Of a stretch of DNA of 64,000 nt, positions 11,601-20,108 are shown in pieces; the stretch's first letter is position 1, and every line of letters begins with the position of its first letter. This DNA is from Blastocladiella emersonii ATCC 22665 (Eukaryota; Blastocladiomycota; Blastocladiomycetes; Blastocladiales; Blastocladiaceae). The notes beneath the pieces were generated by a model that was not told the origin of the DNA, ran no database searches, and saw only the letters and a list, made by a program, of their open reading frames with translations. The translations under genes were made by a program, and so were the position numbers. Location of the stretch: contig JANHCV010000010.1 of assembly GCA_025594325.1 (NCBI GenBank), positions 1,240,001-1,304,000 on the forward strand, read 5' to 3'.

Positions 11601-12145
11601 TGTCGACGGACGGGTCCGAGCACGCGGTGCGGCGCGGGTCCGGCGCGTCCGACACGCCGCACTTCCCGCGGCGCGAGGCGAGTATCGACCGCAACCTCAA
11701 CATGATCGACCGGTCTGCGTCCCCCGCACCCACGCGGTCGGCGGCCCTACAAGATCCCGAGCACCACCAGCAGCATCAGCAGCAGCTGAAGATCGAGCTG
11801 CCGCCACTCCCGGATAACCTCGCGACGCTGCCGCGCGCCGAGCTGATCTCGCTCATCCACGTCCTGCACAACGAGGTCAAGACGGCGCACACCGAGGTCG
11901 AGAACGCGCGCGCGGCGCGCATCGCGGACAAGGCCAAGTTCGACGGCATCGCGTACAAGGTGACCAAGAAGATCGACTTCCTCAAGGGCGTCGTGGCGGC
12001 GCGCGACGCCGAGCTTGAGGAGACGAAGCGCAACGCCGAGGCCGTCCAGGAACGGCTCAACTCGGTGCTTGGCGTGCTCGCCGAGGTGATGCCGGGGCTG
12101 CTCCCGGACTCGGCCGCCGGGGGCGCGGCCAAGGCGCGGAAGTAG
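8615..12145 (+). CDS. Large low-complexity protein with C-terminal coiled coil
   Basis: An uninterrupted frame of 1176 residues starts at the ATG at 8615, after AACC. Residues 1-200 are ordered and mostly helical, with LKISAEAVLAANVLLKTIL, a CSRCPG pair of cysteines and LNAALDAVAGYMFLAL. The middle, about 210-1040, is Ser/Pro/Ala-rich and disordered, with KKKRGILAMLRGKSKDRKDK near 455 and several short proline runs. Residues 1060-1160 form a heptad-rich coiled coil (LISLIHVLHNEVKTAHTEVE...LKGVVAARDAELEETKRNAE). The layout resembles cytoskeletal or signalling scaffolds, but I do not recognise a family and propose no function. No intron is needed, and codon use matches its neighbours. Confidence 0.75.
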   Translation: MPSSAQQAGLAPQPHQSAKFLSARTAKALLGSSLKISAEAVLAANVLLKTILVAWIHRGCSRCPGAPLVPQHIEPVVGTVLGKDVCDRAIAAGKTAMADPELRTLIPLPATGQVVLESVPPAYSAPTAIPDITLNYLNAALDAVAGYMFLALAAHCDGQGLSAVRVEELALVVSRDFGFAPAFAQLRWKDILDQMMVASPTSSTPSVALAAQAQATAAAPVPGALDMQVQALLEDSTTPTSAPASAGAGVSQSSPAGTGSTFTGGLERTKSWRGRKPSGHASANHPVQVPAGALDEFEELLQSKGTKKITLTPDRIRTMEADNGGAGSRPGTAGSTEAASPSTPTRPGMSPYRQSTLNTSAAMVDAVGYNGGGDDAAPIDPSRMSYAGNSEVSVTSEDEALGLKPSRKPVRTHAKELADFLTTPPTQPVSLTSSLDGSAAGAAASAAAAGGDKKKRGILAMLRGKSKDRKDKSREDISSPLGSSAGNSSGHLPLSASVGNLHPSGGSTIPRNFGSTQRQHEVTPAGLPPGMDNPRYRLVPGSNEVVPIDSDLSTSPVGSARSGSSAAGSGGPSIPAALAADRVARPGTAPLTADATGVPLRATTPSNDPRQRPRSRSMTNPADQQHHSAAYFAPTGAPAPAPPVPAPALPPSLPRSHAPISRPAADVVPSSSAPQRTEYYSLSTHALAAQQADEFRASSAPHAPVSRLESAATPVVDLVRVPTTTSTRSASTTRTGESLDVVAMYAESPGPLPHDPPPPPPPAQEQRRAVSPPKVNPLTSAASDPTLVAPPKSALRSATEPKYPPPPPPSSSSSAAIHSSVYKHFAPRQESMRPASMVSSVVTVDSRITALRVAALPASAAEALAVIKAGGPSGTPPVRRGSAPTTTSEAEALAAENAGKSSPSASGTLAAATLASKLRQVSAPPRTRASTMGPPVGAHYPPPPPPPALRSTPIPPHIERRDSDLDLIPRGDTASPASSINSAAGGGAGGTVVSLLSTDGSEHAVRRGSGASDTPHFPRREASIDRNLNMIDRSASPAPTRSAALQDPEHHQQHQQQLKIELPPLPDNLATLPRAELISLIHVLHNEVKTAHTEVENARAARIADKAKFDGIAYKVTKKIDFLKGVVAARDAELEETKRNAEAVQERLNSVLGVLAEVMPGLLPDSAAGGAAKARK

Positions 12146-12169
12146 TTGGTTTGATACATAAGATGCCTA

Positions 12170-12439
12170 GACTTGTGTTGTTCTCTGGACTTCGCTCCGC
12201 CAGGGCTGAGGTCGCTCAAGATGGACAAATGCAGGCTTACGTACGATGCGCTACAATCGTTGGCCGCACGTCTGCCCCGCTCCGTCAACTCGCTCAGCCT
12301 TATCGGAACTTGTTATGATGATTTACATAGCCGCGAAGCGTTGATGCACCTGGTTACTGCGCACCGAGGCGTCCTGAAGATTTACCTGGTGAAAAATTTT
12401 GATGCAGAGCTGGCAGGTTCACTCGAAAAGACATTGTAG
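12170..12439 (+). pseudogene. LRR gene relic (C-terminal repeats)
   Basis: A short open frame begins FAPPGLRSLKMDKCRLTYDA and continues with LPRSVNSLSLIG, matching the last repeats of the intact LRR gene (FAPSSLEDLNLRANKL...LPGSVKYLDVL). There is no upstream LRR sequence in frame: the region to its left is the 3' end of the 8615 gene, 25 nt away. It is therefore a truncated remnant, unlikely to be expressed as a functional protein. The base composition is lower in GC than the flanking gene, in line with relaxed selection. Confidence 0.6.
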
Positions 12440-12995
12440 CGGTGCTTGCACATATATACATGCTCGAACGTTCGCTATCTTGCGCAAGGCTCAGGAGTAG
12501 TCGGTCATTTTCGACCAGCTCGGCCTCGTGCGGCAATAATTGAAAGGTAAATTGAGATCGGCGACATAGCCGTTCTGAATTCGTGGGCAAAGGAGCGTGG
12601 GATCGAGCTGCGTTAGCCTTGTTGCGTGTCGTTCATGCGGCCGTGACCGCGGTGATCAATCATCTGATCTCGCGTGAGCCGCCCGCAACCCTCGCTCCCG
12701 CGCCGCAGCACCCCGCTGCGGCGCGCCCTGCTTTGTTATCCATTCTCCCCTCTCCCCGTCTTGGGTTCGCGGCCGAAGGCAGGAAATAGACATCCCTGAC
12801 TACTTGTCTCCTGCCTCCTTCTGTCGGCATCAACAAGCCTCACGATGGTCCTCAGCAGGCCAGCCAACGACTTGCCCTGAACGATGTTCAGTTTGGCCTG
12901 GCCACCGAGCTCTCGTCCCCCTCTTTCGACCAAAATATTTGTTTTCGACGCGGGTAACTGCGGCGCGAGTCCCCGCGGTCGGCGTTGGACACAAT
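12440..12995. other. Intergenic region, no gene seen
   Basis: About 560 nt between the LRR relic and the promoter block of the intact LRR gene. Short frames exist, but none shows a domain or a homologue in the window. Confidence 0.5.
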
Positions 12996-13020
12996 GGACG
13001 CGTTTGAATATCATGTGATG
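12996..13020 (+). promoter_or_regulatory. Upstream element GACGCG...GAATATCATGTGATG
   Basis: GGACGCGTTTGAATATCATG followed by TGATG lies about 100 nt before the LRR start at 13121. The same arrangement (an ACGCGT hexamer, then a near-palindromic TCAYGTGA) occurs at 15244-15268 and 21261-21284, each a similar distance upstream of a start codon. ACGCGT resembles the MCB element of yeast MBF, and CAYGTG resembles a bHLH E-box; binding by such factors is inference. Confidence 0.55.
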
Positions 13021-13120
13021 CGGAGCAGCTGTGGCGCAAAACACTCGGCACCGTTTCTGACTGCATCTCCCACCCCTCATCCAACTCCCATGGAAACCAA
13101 TGAATAAGCAGCTATGAGAC

Positions 13121-15049
13121 ATGATGCAACGCGCTAGATCACACTCGATGCACCGAATCGGCAAAATGTTTGTCCCAGAGCTCATGGACCAGATCCTCGC
13201 CGAGGCCGTGCGCCTCCACGTCCGCGATAATCCGAGCATCCCTCTCGCCGCGCTCGTACCTTACTCGCGGGTCGCTCCACGCGCTCTCATTCCTGGCGCT
13301 TTCCGAACCATTCGAGAGCACGTCTTGTCTATCTCAGTGGACGAGGCGAGTGGCGCTGGTCGCACTGACCTCTTGCGCTTCCGAATCAGATTCGAGCTCT
13401 CCACGGAACACACCAATGCCGCACTCGACCTCGCCGTGAAGCATCGGCACTACGACGTGCTCGAATTCTGGCGCGACTCGGGTCTCCCGCTAGTTTATCG
13501 TGCGATCCATCCATGGGCTTCCGCACTAATGGGCGTCCCGTGTCACTACTCTGACGACTGGGGTGCTACTGCAGACCGATTGGAGCGGTGCGGGAACCTT
13601 GAAGAGGCGGGAATATGTCGCCAGTTTGCCCAGACTGGAGTCGTCACAGGTGCCAAGCTTGCAGCGGGCGATCGCAACTGCAGAAACGCGTACAACTGGG
13701 TCATGAACGGGGCATCCGAAATCCGTCTCCACAGATCCCGTATTTCCTTGGACGGCATCCGCGCACTCAACCGCGCCCTGTCAATTCCAAATCATCCGGT
13801 TGCCTCCCTTGACCTGGAAAATGTCGACTTGGACTTTGCTCGCCTGCAAACCATCAAGTTTCCCTCGTCGCTCACGTCCTTGCGGCTGCACTGCAATCGT
13901 ATCGCGCATCGATGCGCTCCCAACAGTACCTTCAAATGGCCCGCCAGTCTCAAATCGCTTGACTTGGGAGAGGAGCACTTCACTCTTCCCCACTTTGCAG
14001 TCCACTTACGGTCCCTTCCACGGGCGTTGACGAAACTCAAGCTCTATGATTGCGTCATGGACCCCGCCACCCTCGAGAACCTTGCAAGTGGCCTTCCCGC
14101 GGGCCTTCGAAAGCTACATTTGATCGAGTGCGAACTTGATGCTTCCGACGTGACAGTACTTGCGCGCCATTTTCCCTCCGGCCTACTCTCGCTTCACCTT
14201 GACGGCTGCAACCTTGATGACGCTGGTGCTGACGCCGTATCGCGTACCTTGCCTCATGGACTCGAAGAGCTCAACTTGCGCTCGAACTCGATTACGTCGA
14301 TTGGGGCCGTTGTGCTCGCCGAGCGACTCCCTCTGCGCTTAAAGACGTTGCACATTGGCAACAACTACGACATTGACCACGCCGCGCTTTGTGCCATCTT
14401 CGACAAGCTTCCCGATACTCTGGAGTCGCTCGACTTCGAGAACTTGAACGTGGACGCTCGCGCCCTTGCTGCTCTCGCAAGCCGTCCACGACCTTCGCTC
14501 AAGACGATTGGTTTCGACGAGATTCTGGGGGGACCAGAATGCGATCGATCCGCCGTGCCAGACTTGGACCCTGACTGCTGGGGTCAAGGGAGCGAGGTGC
14601 CAAGCGAGCCCGTATTCCCTGTCCTCAAGGAGCTATACCTCGAATACTTCAGGTTTGGCTCGAGTCGGAATGTGCAGCTGCTTCTGCCGCGACTCCTGGG
14701 CCCGAGTCTCGTCTCAATCAACCTTGGGTCTTGCGAGGTTGACGACGACTGCATCGCGACGTTCATCAACTTTGCTCCGTCGAGTCTTGAGGACCTCAAC
14801 CTGCGCGCCAACAAGCTTGCTGACTCTGCTGCTGCCCTGCTTGCTGACAAGTTACCGGGCTCAGTCAAGTATCTCGACGTCTTGGAAAACCCGTTCACCG
14901 ATGTCGGATTCATGCTCTTATTTGCCCTCGGACTGAAGCGTATGGGGAATCTTCAGATATCCTTCGACAAGGATGGCCCAAGCGACGAGGTGTGGGCGCT
15001 GTTTGAAAAGTACTCGAGGCAGGAGCCGGAAATTTTTCGTGCTGTGTGA
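13121..15049 (+). CDS. LRR (RNI-like) protein, copy C, intact
   Basis: A single 642-codon frame starts MMQRARSHSM; the second Met (13124) may be the real start, since copy D begins MQRLN. Residues 15-60 resemble an F-box (FVPELMDQILAEAVRLHV...ALVPYSRVAPRALI). Residues 85-135 resemble ankyrin repeats (LDLAVKHRHYDVLEFWRDSGLPL). From about 200 to 630 there are some fifteen RNI-type LRRs of the form LxxLxLxxCxLDDAxxxxLxxxLPxxL. Such proteins act as binding solenoids, often as substrate receptors of SCF ubiquitin ligases; the SCF role here is only inferred. This is the sole copy in the window without frameshift, stop or insertion. A GAATATCATGTGA element lies 100 nt upstream. Confidence 0.85.
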   Translation: MMQRARSHSMHRIGKMFVPELMDQILAEAVRLHVRDNPSIPLAALVPYSRVAPRALIPGAFRTIREHVLSISVDEASGAGRTDLLRFRIRFELSTEHTNAALDLAVKHRHYDVLEFWRDSGLPLVYRAIHPWASALMGVPCHYSDDWGATADRLERCGNLEEAGICRQFAQTGVVTGAKLAAGDRNCRNAYNWVMNGASEIRLHRSRISLDGIRALNRALSIPNHPVASLDLENVDLDFARLQTIKFPSSLTSLRLHCNRIAHRCAPNSTFKWPASLKSLDLGEEHFTLPHFAVHLRSLPRALTKLKLYDCVMDPATLENLASGLPAGLRKLHLIECELDASDVTVLARHFPSGLLSLHLDGCNLDDAGADAVSRTLPHGLEELNLRSNSITSIGAVVLAERLPLRLKTLHIGNNYDIDHAALCAIFDKLPDTLESLDFENLNVDARALAALASRPRPSLKTIGFDEILGGPECDRSAVPDLDPDCWGQGSEVPSEPVFPVLKELYLEYFRFGSSRNVQLLLPRLLGPSLVSINLGSCEVDDDCIATFINFAPSSLEDLNLRANKLADSAAALLADKLPGSVKYLDVLENPFTDVGFMLLFALGLKRMGNLQISFDKDGPSDEVWALFEKYSRQEPEIFRAV

Positions 15050-15392
15050 AGCAGAAAATATTGTTTATTTTGAGACGCCTTTGTGATACTTGCTCAAGCT
15101 AACGCACAAGAGAATAGTTTTGGCGAGATTCGCTCAGCCAGTCGACATAGGGAAGCTAGATAATCCGAACCTTTCATTGTCATGACAGCGTTGCCGACTG
15201 CAACTCGAGCCCGCCGCATCGCCGCGTCGCCGCGAACGGTGATGGACGCGTTCGGAAATCATGTGATGTGGCGCACGAAGTGGCGCACCAGCCGCTTGTC
15301 GACGTCGCCCGCTGGTCAGGTCGCCGGTTTGCCACCGCTCCCCCGGCCTCTATCGCTCCAATGCAAACTAATGGATCATCCCGCTGAACACC
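15050..15392. other. Intergenic region upstream of LRR copy D
   Basis: No gene seen. It contains the 3' flank of copy C and, at 15244-15268, the promoter element described separately. Confidence 0.5.
15244..15268 (+). promoter_or_regulatory. Upstream element GACGCG...GAAATCATGTGATG
   Basis: GGACGCGTTCGGAAATCATG followed by TGATG lies 125 nt before the LRR copy D start at 15393. It differs at only a few positions from the block upstream of copy C and is followed by TGGCGCA, a tail also seen after the CACGTGATG at 5881. Confidence 0.55.
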
Positions 15393-16470
15393 ATGCAACG
15401 TCTCAACGTAAACGCAACAACTTCGCTTGCCCACTTTGCCCCCGAGCTCGTCGATCAAGTCCTCGCTGAGGCCGTCCGCCTTCGCGTCCGCGATGACCCC
15501 AACCTCGCTCTTGCTTCTCTTCTGCCAGTTTTGCGGGTCGCTCCCCGCTTCCTTATCCCTGGTGCACACCGTGCTGTCCAACTACATGTTCTTGCCATGC
15601 TTGTGGACAAGGCGAGTGCCGCCGGCCGCGCCGACCTGCTTCGTTATCGAGTCGCCCACGGTCTGCCCATGGATTACAGCGAGGCCGCCTTACATCTCGC
15701 TGTCGAGCGTCGGCATTACGAAGTGCTCGAGTTCTGGCGCGATTCGGGACTGCCGCTGATGTACCAGTCCCACCCTCAATGGGCGTCCGTACTTTTGGGG
15801 TTGCCTGTCAACATTTCCGATTGGGCTGCTGCTGCTGCCGCGGCCGAGAATCGTGGTGATCTGGACACCGCCCGTCAGTATCGCCAGTTTGCCCTCACTG
15901 GCCCCACAGGCAGCAAGGTCGCAGCTGGCAATATTGATTGTACACGAGCTTACGGTAACGTCAAGAGCGGACTCTCTGATATCAGTTTCCACTGGACACG
16001 CATTTCCATGGATGGTATTCGCGCACTCAACCGCGCGCTCTCGATACCGGACCGGCCAGTCACCTCACTTTCCTTTTCCGCAGCTGATTTGGACTTCAGT
16101 CGACTATACGCCATCAGATTCCCGATCTCGCTTGTTGACTTGAGTCTGTGCTCGAACCGCATTGCATACCAGTGTCCGCCGGGTGCAATTCTACAGCTAC
16201 CTGCCAACCTCGCCACTCTCGGGCTGTACAGAGATGACTTGACCCTCCCCCACTTTGCCGCCAGCCTCCAATTTCTTCCTATCACCTTGACGGAGCTCTG
16301 GATCGCAAATTGCGAAATGAGCGCTGAGACGGCCATGCATCTCGCAAGTGGCATCCCAGCTGGCCTCGTCTCGCTTCATTTGGAGGCCTGCAAGCTTGAC
16401 GACGAATGTGTCGCGGTCATTGTGCGCGCCATTCCCAGTAACCTTGAAAAGCTTGGCTTCCGCTCCAATT
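15393..16470 (+). pseudogene. LRR gene copy D, 5' part, truncated by insertion
   Basis: The frame starts MQRLNVNATTS and follows copy C closely: F-box-like FAPELVDQVLAEAVRLRV, ankyrin-like LHLAVERRHYEVLEFWRDSG, then about seven LRRs. Homology stops abruptly inside a repeat at NLEKLGFRSN (AAT codon ending 16469), where copy C continues with SITSIGAVVL. The open frame runs on into unrelated sequence (LMLGSTPVV...) to a stop at 16568. The missing C-terminal half lies 3.7 kb downstream at 20143-20910. A transcript could still make a shortened LRR protein of 391 residues, but with fewer than half of the repeats. Confidence 0.8.
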
Positions 16471-16474
16471 TGAT

Positions 16475-16490
16475 GCTGGGCTCAACCCCA
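16475..16490 (+). repeat. Left inverted arm of composite insertion
   Basis: GCTGGGCTCAACCCCA, 5 nt inside the left junction. It is the reverse complement of 20091-20108 apart from two extra T residues in the right arm. Confidence 0.6.
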
Positions 16491-16735
16491 GTGGTCTCCC
16501 CGAAAAAACCTGGTCCACGTGACCTAGGCTCGTCGTCGTCCCTCGCGACCGGTCACCTGACCGCCTAACACATTCATAAACCAGGCCTTTTCTGCCCGTT
16601 GCTCGCTCCCCGCCCCGTGAAATCGTCTATGAAGCTTCCACCATGATAACATGCAGCATTGGCATCTCTGCAGCCCAATAAATCTCGCTGAAACTCGTCA
16701 CGACGCCGTCTTCACACTGAGCCAAGCACAGAGAA

Positions 16736-17690
16736 ATGTTGCGAGAGCACCGACGGCCACTTCACGCCATGCGAGGAGATAGCGGTGCTGCTGAGGACTG
16801 CGGCATCACGCTCATGCCCGCTATGGCGAAGACCGAGGACGGGAAGCCTGTCCAGTCTCCCGCCGCTCCATCTTCTCTGGGTTCGAACGCCACCGCGTCG
16901 CGTGCCCGCCACTCGAACGTGCTCGTGTGCGACCCGTCGCTCCCAAGCAACCTCGAGTGGCGCCTCGGCCAGCGGGTACTCCCGCCCGTGACCCGCCTGT
17001 ACGCCGTGATTGAGCGCACCAACCCCGCGCGGCTCGCGCACCTGCCTTGGGATTGCGCGCATTTTGGTGCGGCCCAAGACGCGAGGAGCGGCGACGCGAC
17101 CAACGACATGCATCCGCCTAAGGACATGCTGTTGGGCGCTGAGTGGTTCGCCGCCGTCGAGCAGATGCACATACGTTACAAGAACTCGGCGTGTACCGCG
17201 TTAGTGGACCTCACGTCGTGTCCGGCCCGTTGCGCGCTGCCAACGGGGCCAACCTGACCGCGGCCATCACGCCCAGCTCCGTGTCTCTTGACTGGTCGTG
17301 TCCCACGCGCCGCCCGTCAGAGCGTGACCACGCAGGTCGTCACGCAGCCCGCACGCATTTGACCCGGTACGCGCAGCGGTGGCTCATGTGCAACGACGCG
17401 GCGTGCGCGTGGCGCACGCGCAACGTCCGCGTGTACGGCGCGCGCTGCGCGCAGTTCTTGCGGTACACCGGCCGCATGGGGTTCGTCCACTAGCCCAACG
17501 CGCTGTGCCGCCAGCTTGCCAACACATGTTTGACTCCGACAAAGCGGCGGCGACCGCGGCTAAGGTCAACGGCACCCGCGCCATGCTCCTCGCCCACGCG
17601 CTTAAGTTTCGCGCAGTCTACAGCGCAATCAACGCTTACTTTGCCGTTAAGACCACACCCAGGTCGATCCCGCGCCGCCCTTCTTGTTGA
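16736..17690 (+). pseudogene. Fragment of DNA polymerase alpha catalytic subunit, C-terminus
   Basis: Three consecutive frames together resemble the C-terminal region of eukaryotic DNA polymerase alpha. The first (about 16800-17160) contains NLEWRLGQRVLPPVTRLYAV, the conserved segment before the zinc module. The second contains RWLMCNDAACAWRTRNVRV followed by YGARC, the CxxxxC-x-TR-x-V-x-x-G-x-RC pattern of the second zinc site. It ends at an in-frame TAG at 17491-17493. The third begins near 17528 (FDSDKAAATAAKV) and matches the final helical segment, stopping at 17688-17690. The polymerase domain itself is absent. Stop and frame changes mark it as a dead copy, carried inside the insertion; the working gene should be elsewhere in the genome. 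Confidence 0.65.
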
Positions 17691-18132
17691 AAGCGGCCAC
17701 CCGAGGCGCAGTCCCGGCTTGAGGAACAAGCGCTGGCGACTCTTCAAGCGAGTAGAGATATCGGCTGGGCCCACGGCAAGATGAACTTCGCGTCGGTTTG
17801 GTTGTTCATCGCAAAACCTGCAGCAGCGGTTCGGGGCCCGATCGCGGCCGGATCGCGGCCAGAAAGCAGCATCTGGGCCGGATCTGTGATATTATCCTGA
17901 CGCGGACCGGATCTGGCTCAGACGCCGCGCGGGCGGCGCGAGCGGGGTCGGGGCAGCGTCTGGGCAGCGTTGGGGCGGTATCCGGCCCAGATCCGGCCCT
18001 GATCGTGCCGTGATCCTGCCCTGATCTCGCCCAGGTCCGGGACAGAGGCTGCCGTGATGCCGCCGCGAAGTGCGCACCGATCGTGTCACTATCCCGCTCG
18101 CATCGTGGCCGGATCCGGGCACACGTCGCAGT

Positions 18133-18220
18133 CAGATCCTGGCCGTATCGTCGCCGGATCCGGGCCATGTCGCGCTCAGATCCTGGCCGTATCGTCGCCG
18201 GATCCAGGCCATGTCGCGCT
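18133..18220 (+). repeat. Two 44-bp tandem repeats
   Basis: Units at 18133-18176 and 18177-18220 differ at one base, and a third partial unit begins at 18221. Each starts CAGATCCTGGCCGTATCGTC and contains a GGATCC core. Confidence 0.85.
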
Positions 18221-18381
18221 CAGATCCTGACCCAGTCGGGGAGTCATCCGCAGCATTCGGGTATATATATATACAATATCATCATATCGGAACACGCTTG
18301 GGCGGCCGGCCGGCCGGCCTGCCCGCTCGCCCGCCCCCACCCCACGGTGCGACAGCGCGTGCGCGCGCGCGCGCCCTTGGC

Positions 18382-18765
18382 CTACTTCTTGGCCTTGGTC
18401 TTCGTTCTGCGAGGCACCGAGATGGCGAACGCCGCGAGCGTCGCCGCGCGCTTGGCGCTGGGCTTGCGCACGCGCGTCAACTTGGCCCGCGTCGCGGGCG
18501 TTGCGGGAGGCGCGGGTGGCGCGTTCTCGACGTTGTTGGTCGGGTCCGTCTCCTGCGTGACTTGGGCATCGGTCCACGCCGACTCGTTGTCTTCGGCGCG
18601 CTCGTCGTCCTCGATGACGCCACTCTCGGTCGCCGCCGACTGGAGCAGCTTGGCCTCGGTCTCGCCGTCGACCACGCCCGCTGGATCTTGAGCAGCAGCC
18701 GCAGCATCGACGGCCGCGGCCGGCGAGGTGAGCCCGTGTGCCGCGCCGACTTGGGGCTCGACCAT
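18382..18765 (-). CDS. Possible small protein with basic tail inside nested element
   Basis: A 127-codon minus-strand frame starts MVEPQVGAAHGL at 18765 and ends with a lysine-rich tail (RAKLTRVRKPSAKRAA...RTKTKAKK). The frame is also open upstream of the Met, so the protein could be longer or the ATG internal. The middle is acidic (VIEDDERAEDNESAW). It has the composition of a nuclear or DNA-associated protein, but no family is recognised, and long open frames are common by chance at this GC content. It could be a captured host exon or spurious. Confidence 0.3.
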   Translation of the reverse strand: MVEPQVGAAHGLTSPAAAVDAAAAAQDPAGVVDGETEAKLLQSAATESGVIEDDERAEDNESAWTDAQVTQETDPTNNVENAPPAPPATPATRAKLTRVRKPSAKRAATLAAFAISVPRRTKTKAKK

Positions 18766-19991
18766 GGACCCGCTGGTCGGTGTTGCACCGGCACTGACAC
18801 CTGCAGCAGCGGTGCGATGGGCTGGGAGGTGGGGGCGATGGCATGAGCGTCAGCGTCGGTCACTCGGACGCGGAGACAGCAGCGAAGGGAGCATACGACG
18901 AGGCCGCTGCTGCAGTGGCGGAGGTGGTGGTGGCCGAGGTGGTGGCGGGGTCGGCGAACGTGGACGACGAAGGGGACTGGCGTCGCTCTCGCCGCCCTCG
19001 TCATCGAGAGGGGAGGGAGAGCGGGAGCGGGAGCGGGCGGGCGGGCGGGCGGGGCGAGGGGCGCCCTGGGGGCGCCCCCTCTTCGCCGCCGCTGTGCAGC
19101 ACGCCGCCAAACGCGCCAACGCGCCAACGCGCCAACGCGCCAATCACGTGCTCAACGCGTCGCTGCCTCGACGCCTCGCCGCCGTGCCGCAATCTCTCCC
19201 GCGCGCACGCACGCCAACGCTGGTCCGCCCACGCCCAAAGTAGCTCCCATGTAACTGCCCGCTACGCACGGTGGCCGCCGCCGCAGTGGTCGCTGCTGCC
19301 GCGTCCCCACGCTGTCCACCTGTCCCTGGTGGGCGGGTATGGCGTCGCCCACGGCGGGCATCACGACCACGTTGCGCGGCGACTACTCTCGCTCGCCCTC
19401 GCCGCGCGGATCGACCCATAGCAATCAATACATGCATTTGATCCTTGACACCGCATCTCACCGTCCCGCCGCAGCTCGCGGCCATGGCAGCTGCAGCCCG
19501 CGGCCAAGCCCCCCGTCTGGGCCGGATCTGGGCCCGGCAACCAGATCTGGCCGGATCCCGCCCCGACACCCGAGCCCCTCCGCGCGCGCCCACCCCGCCG
19601 CCCGCGTCTGAGCCGGATCCGGCCCAGAAGCGCAGTCTGGCTCAGATCCGGGCCAGAGCGGTGCTGCAGGTTTTGCGATGTTGCCTGCGCCTTGGCGCAA
19701 CGCGACCGTGTAATGACGGCGGCCAAACTGAGAAGGGTCATTGTGGAGCGGCGGCTGCATTGGATGCAGATATCAGCCAAACGCATTCAACATTTACAGT
19801 CCATCAATCCGTGTGCATGCGTATGGGCTGGACTTAAAAAAAAAAAGTTCATAGCCTTGATTCTGAGATCAGCAAGGGCCTGAGTCGCTGGCGGTCAAAG
19901 CAATCGCGCATGGCCATGATCATGGCCATGGCTGTGATGACGTTCCTCCGATCACGGCGCAGAGTTTCAACACTCAGGAGCGGAATCTATA

Positions 19992-20097
19992 AGTTGAGGT
20001 TGGTTGGGTTGAGGTTGAGTTGAGTTGAGGTTGAGTTGAGGTTGAGTTGAGGTTGAGTTGAGGTTGGGTTGGGTGGGTTGGGGGAGGGGGTGGGGTT
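19992..20097 (+). repeat. GTTGAG/GGTTGAGTTGAG minisatellite
   Basis: Tandem GTTGAG and GGTTGAG units run for about 100 bp, passing into GGGTTGGGTGGGTTGGGGGAGG. The plus strand is G-rich with regularly spaced GG/GGG runs, which could form a G-quadruplex. It sits immediately before the right inverted arm. Confidence 0.75.
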
Positions 20098-20108
20098 GAA
20101 AGCCCAGC
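20091..20108 (-). repeat. Right inverted arm of composite insertion
   Basis: On the minus strand this reads GCTGGGCTTTCAACCCCA, matching the left arm at 16475-16490 with a 2-nt insertion. Confidence 0.6.

Larger units (their letters stand above)
17807..19680. mobile_element. Nested element with 19-bp terminal inverted repeats
   Basis: CATCGCAAAACCTGCAGCA at 17807-17825 recurs as its exact reverse complement at 19662-19680. Just inside both ends the sequence is dense in GATCCGG/CCGGATC motifs (17833-18230 and 19519-19665), so subterminal regions are also related in inverted orientation. The total length is 1874 bp. This is the layout of a non-autonomous DNA transposon. No transposase is recognisable, and no clear target-site duplication flanks the ends beyond a possible TT. 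A minus-strand open frame (18382-18765) is the only coding candidate inside. Confidence 0.6.

Noticed and set aside
15393-16568. A complete 391-residue LRR gene
   Set aside because: The last 33 residues are insertion sequence and the rest of the gene is found at 20143-20910.
18360-19450. Several overlapping open frames in the nested element as transposase genes
   Set aside because: No DDE/D, YR or zinc-finger pattern; the frames are Arg/Pro/Ala-rich with composition expected from GC-rich repeats.
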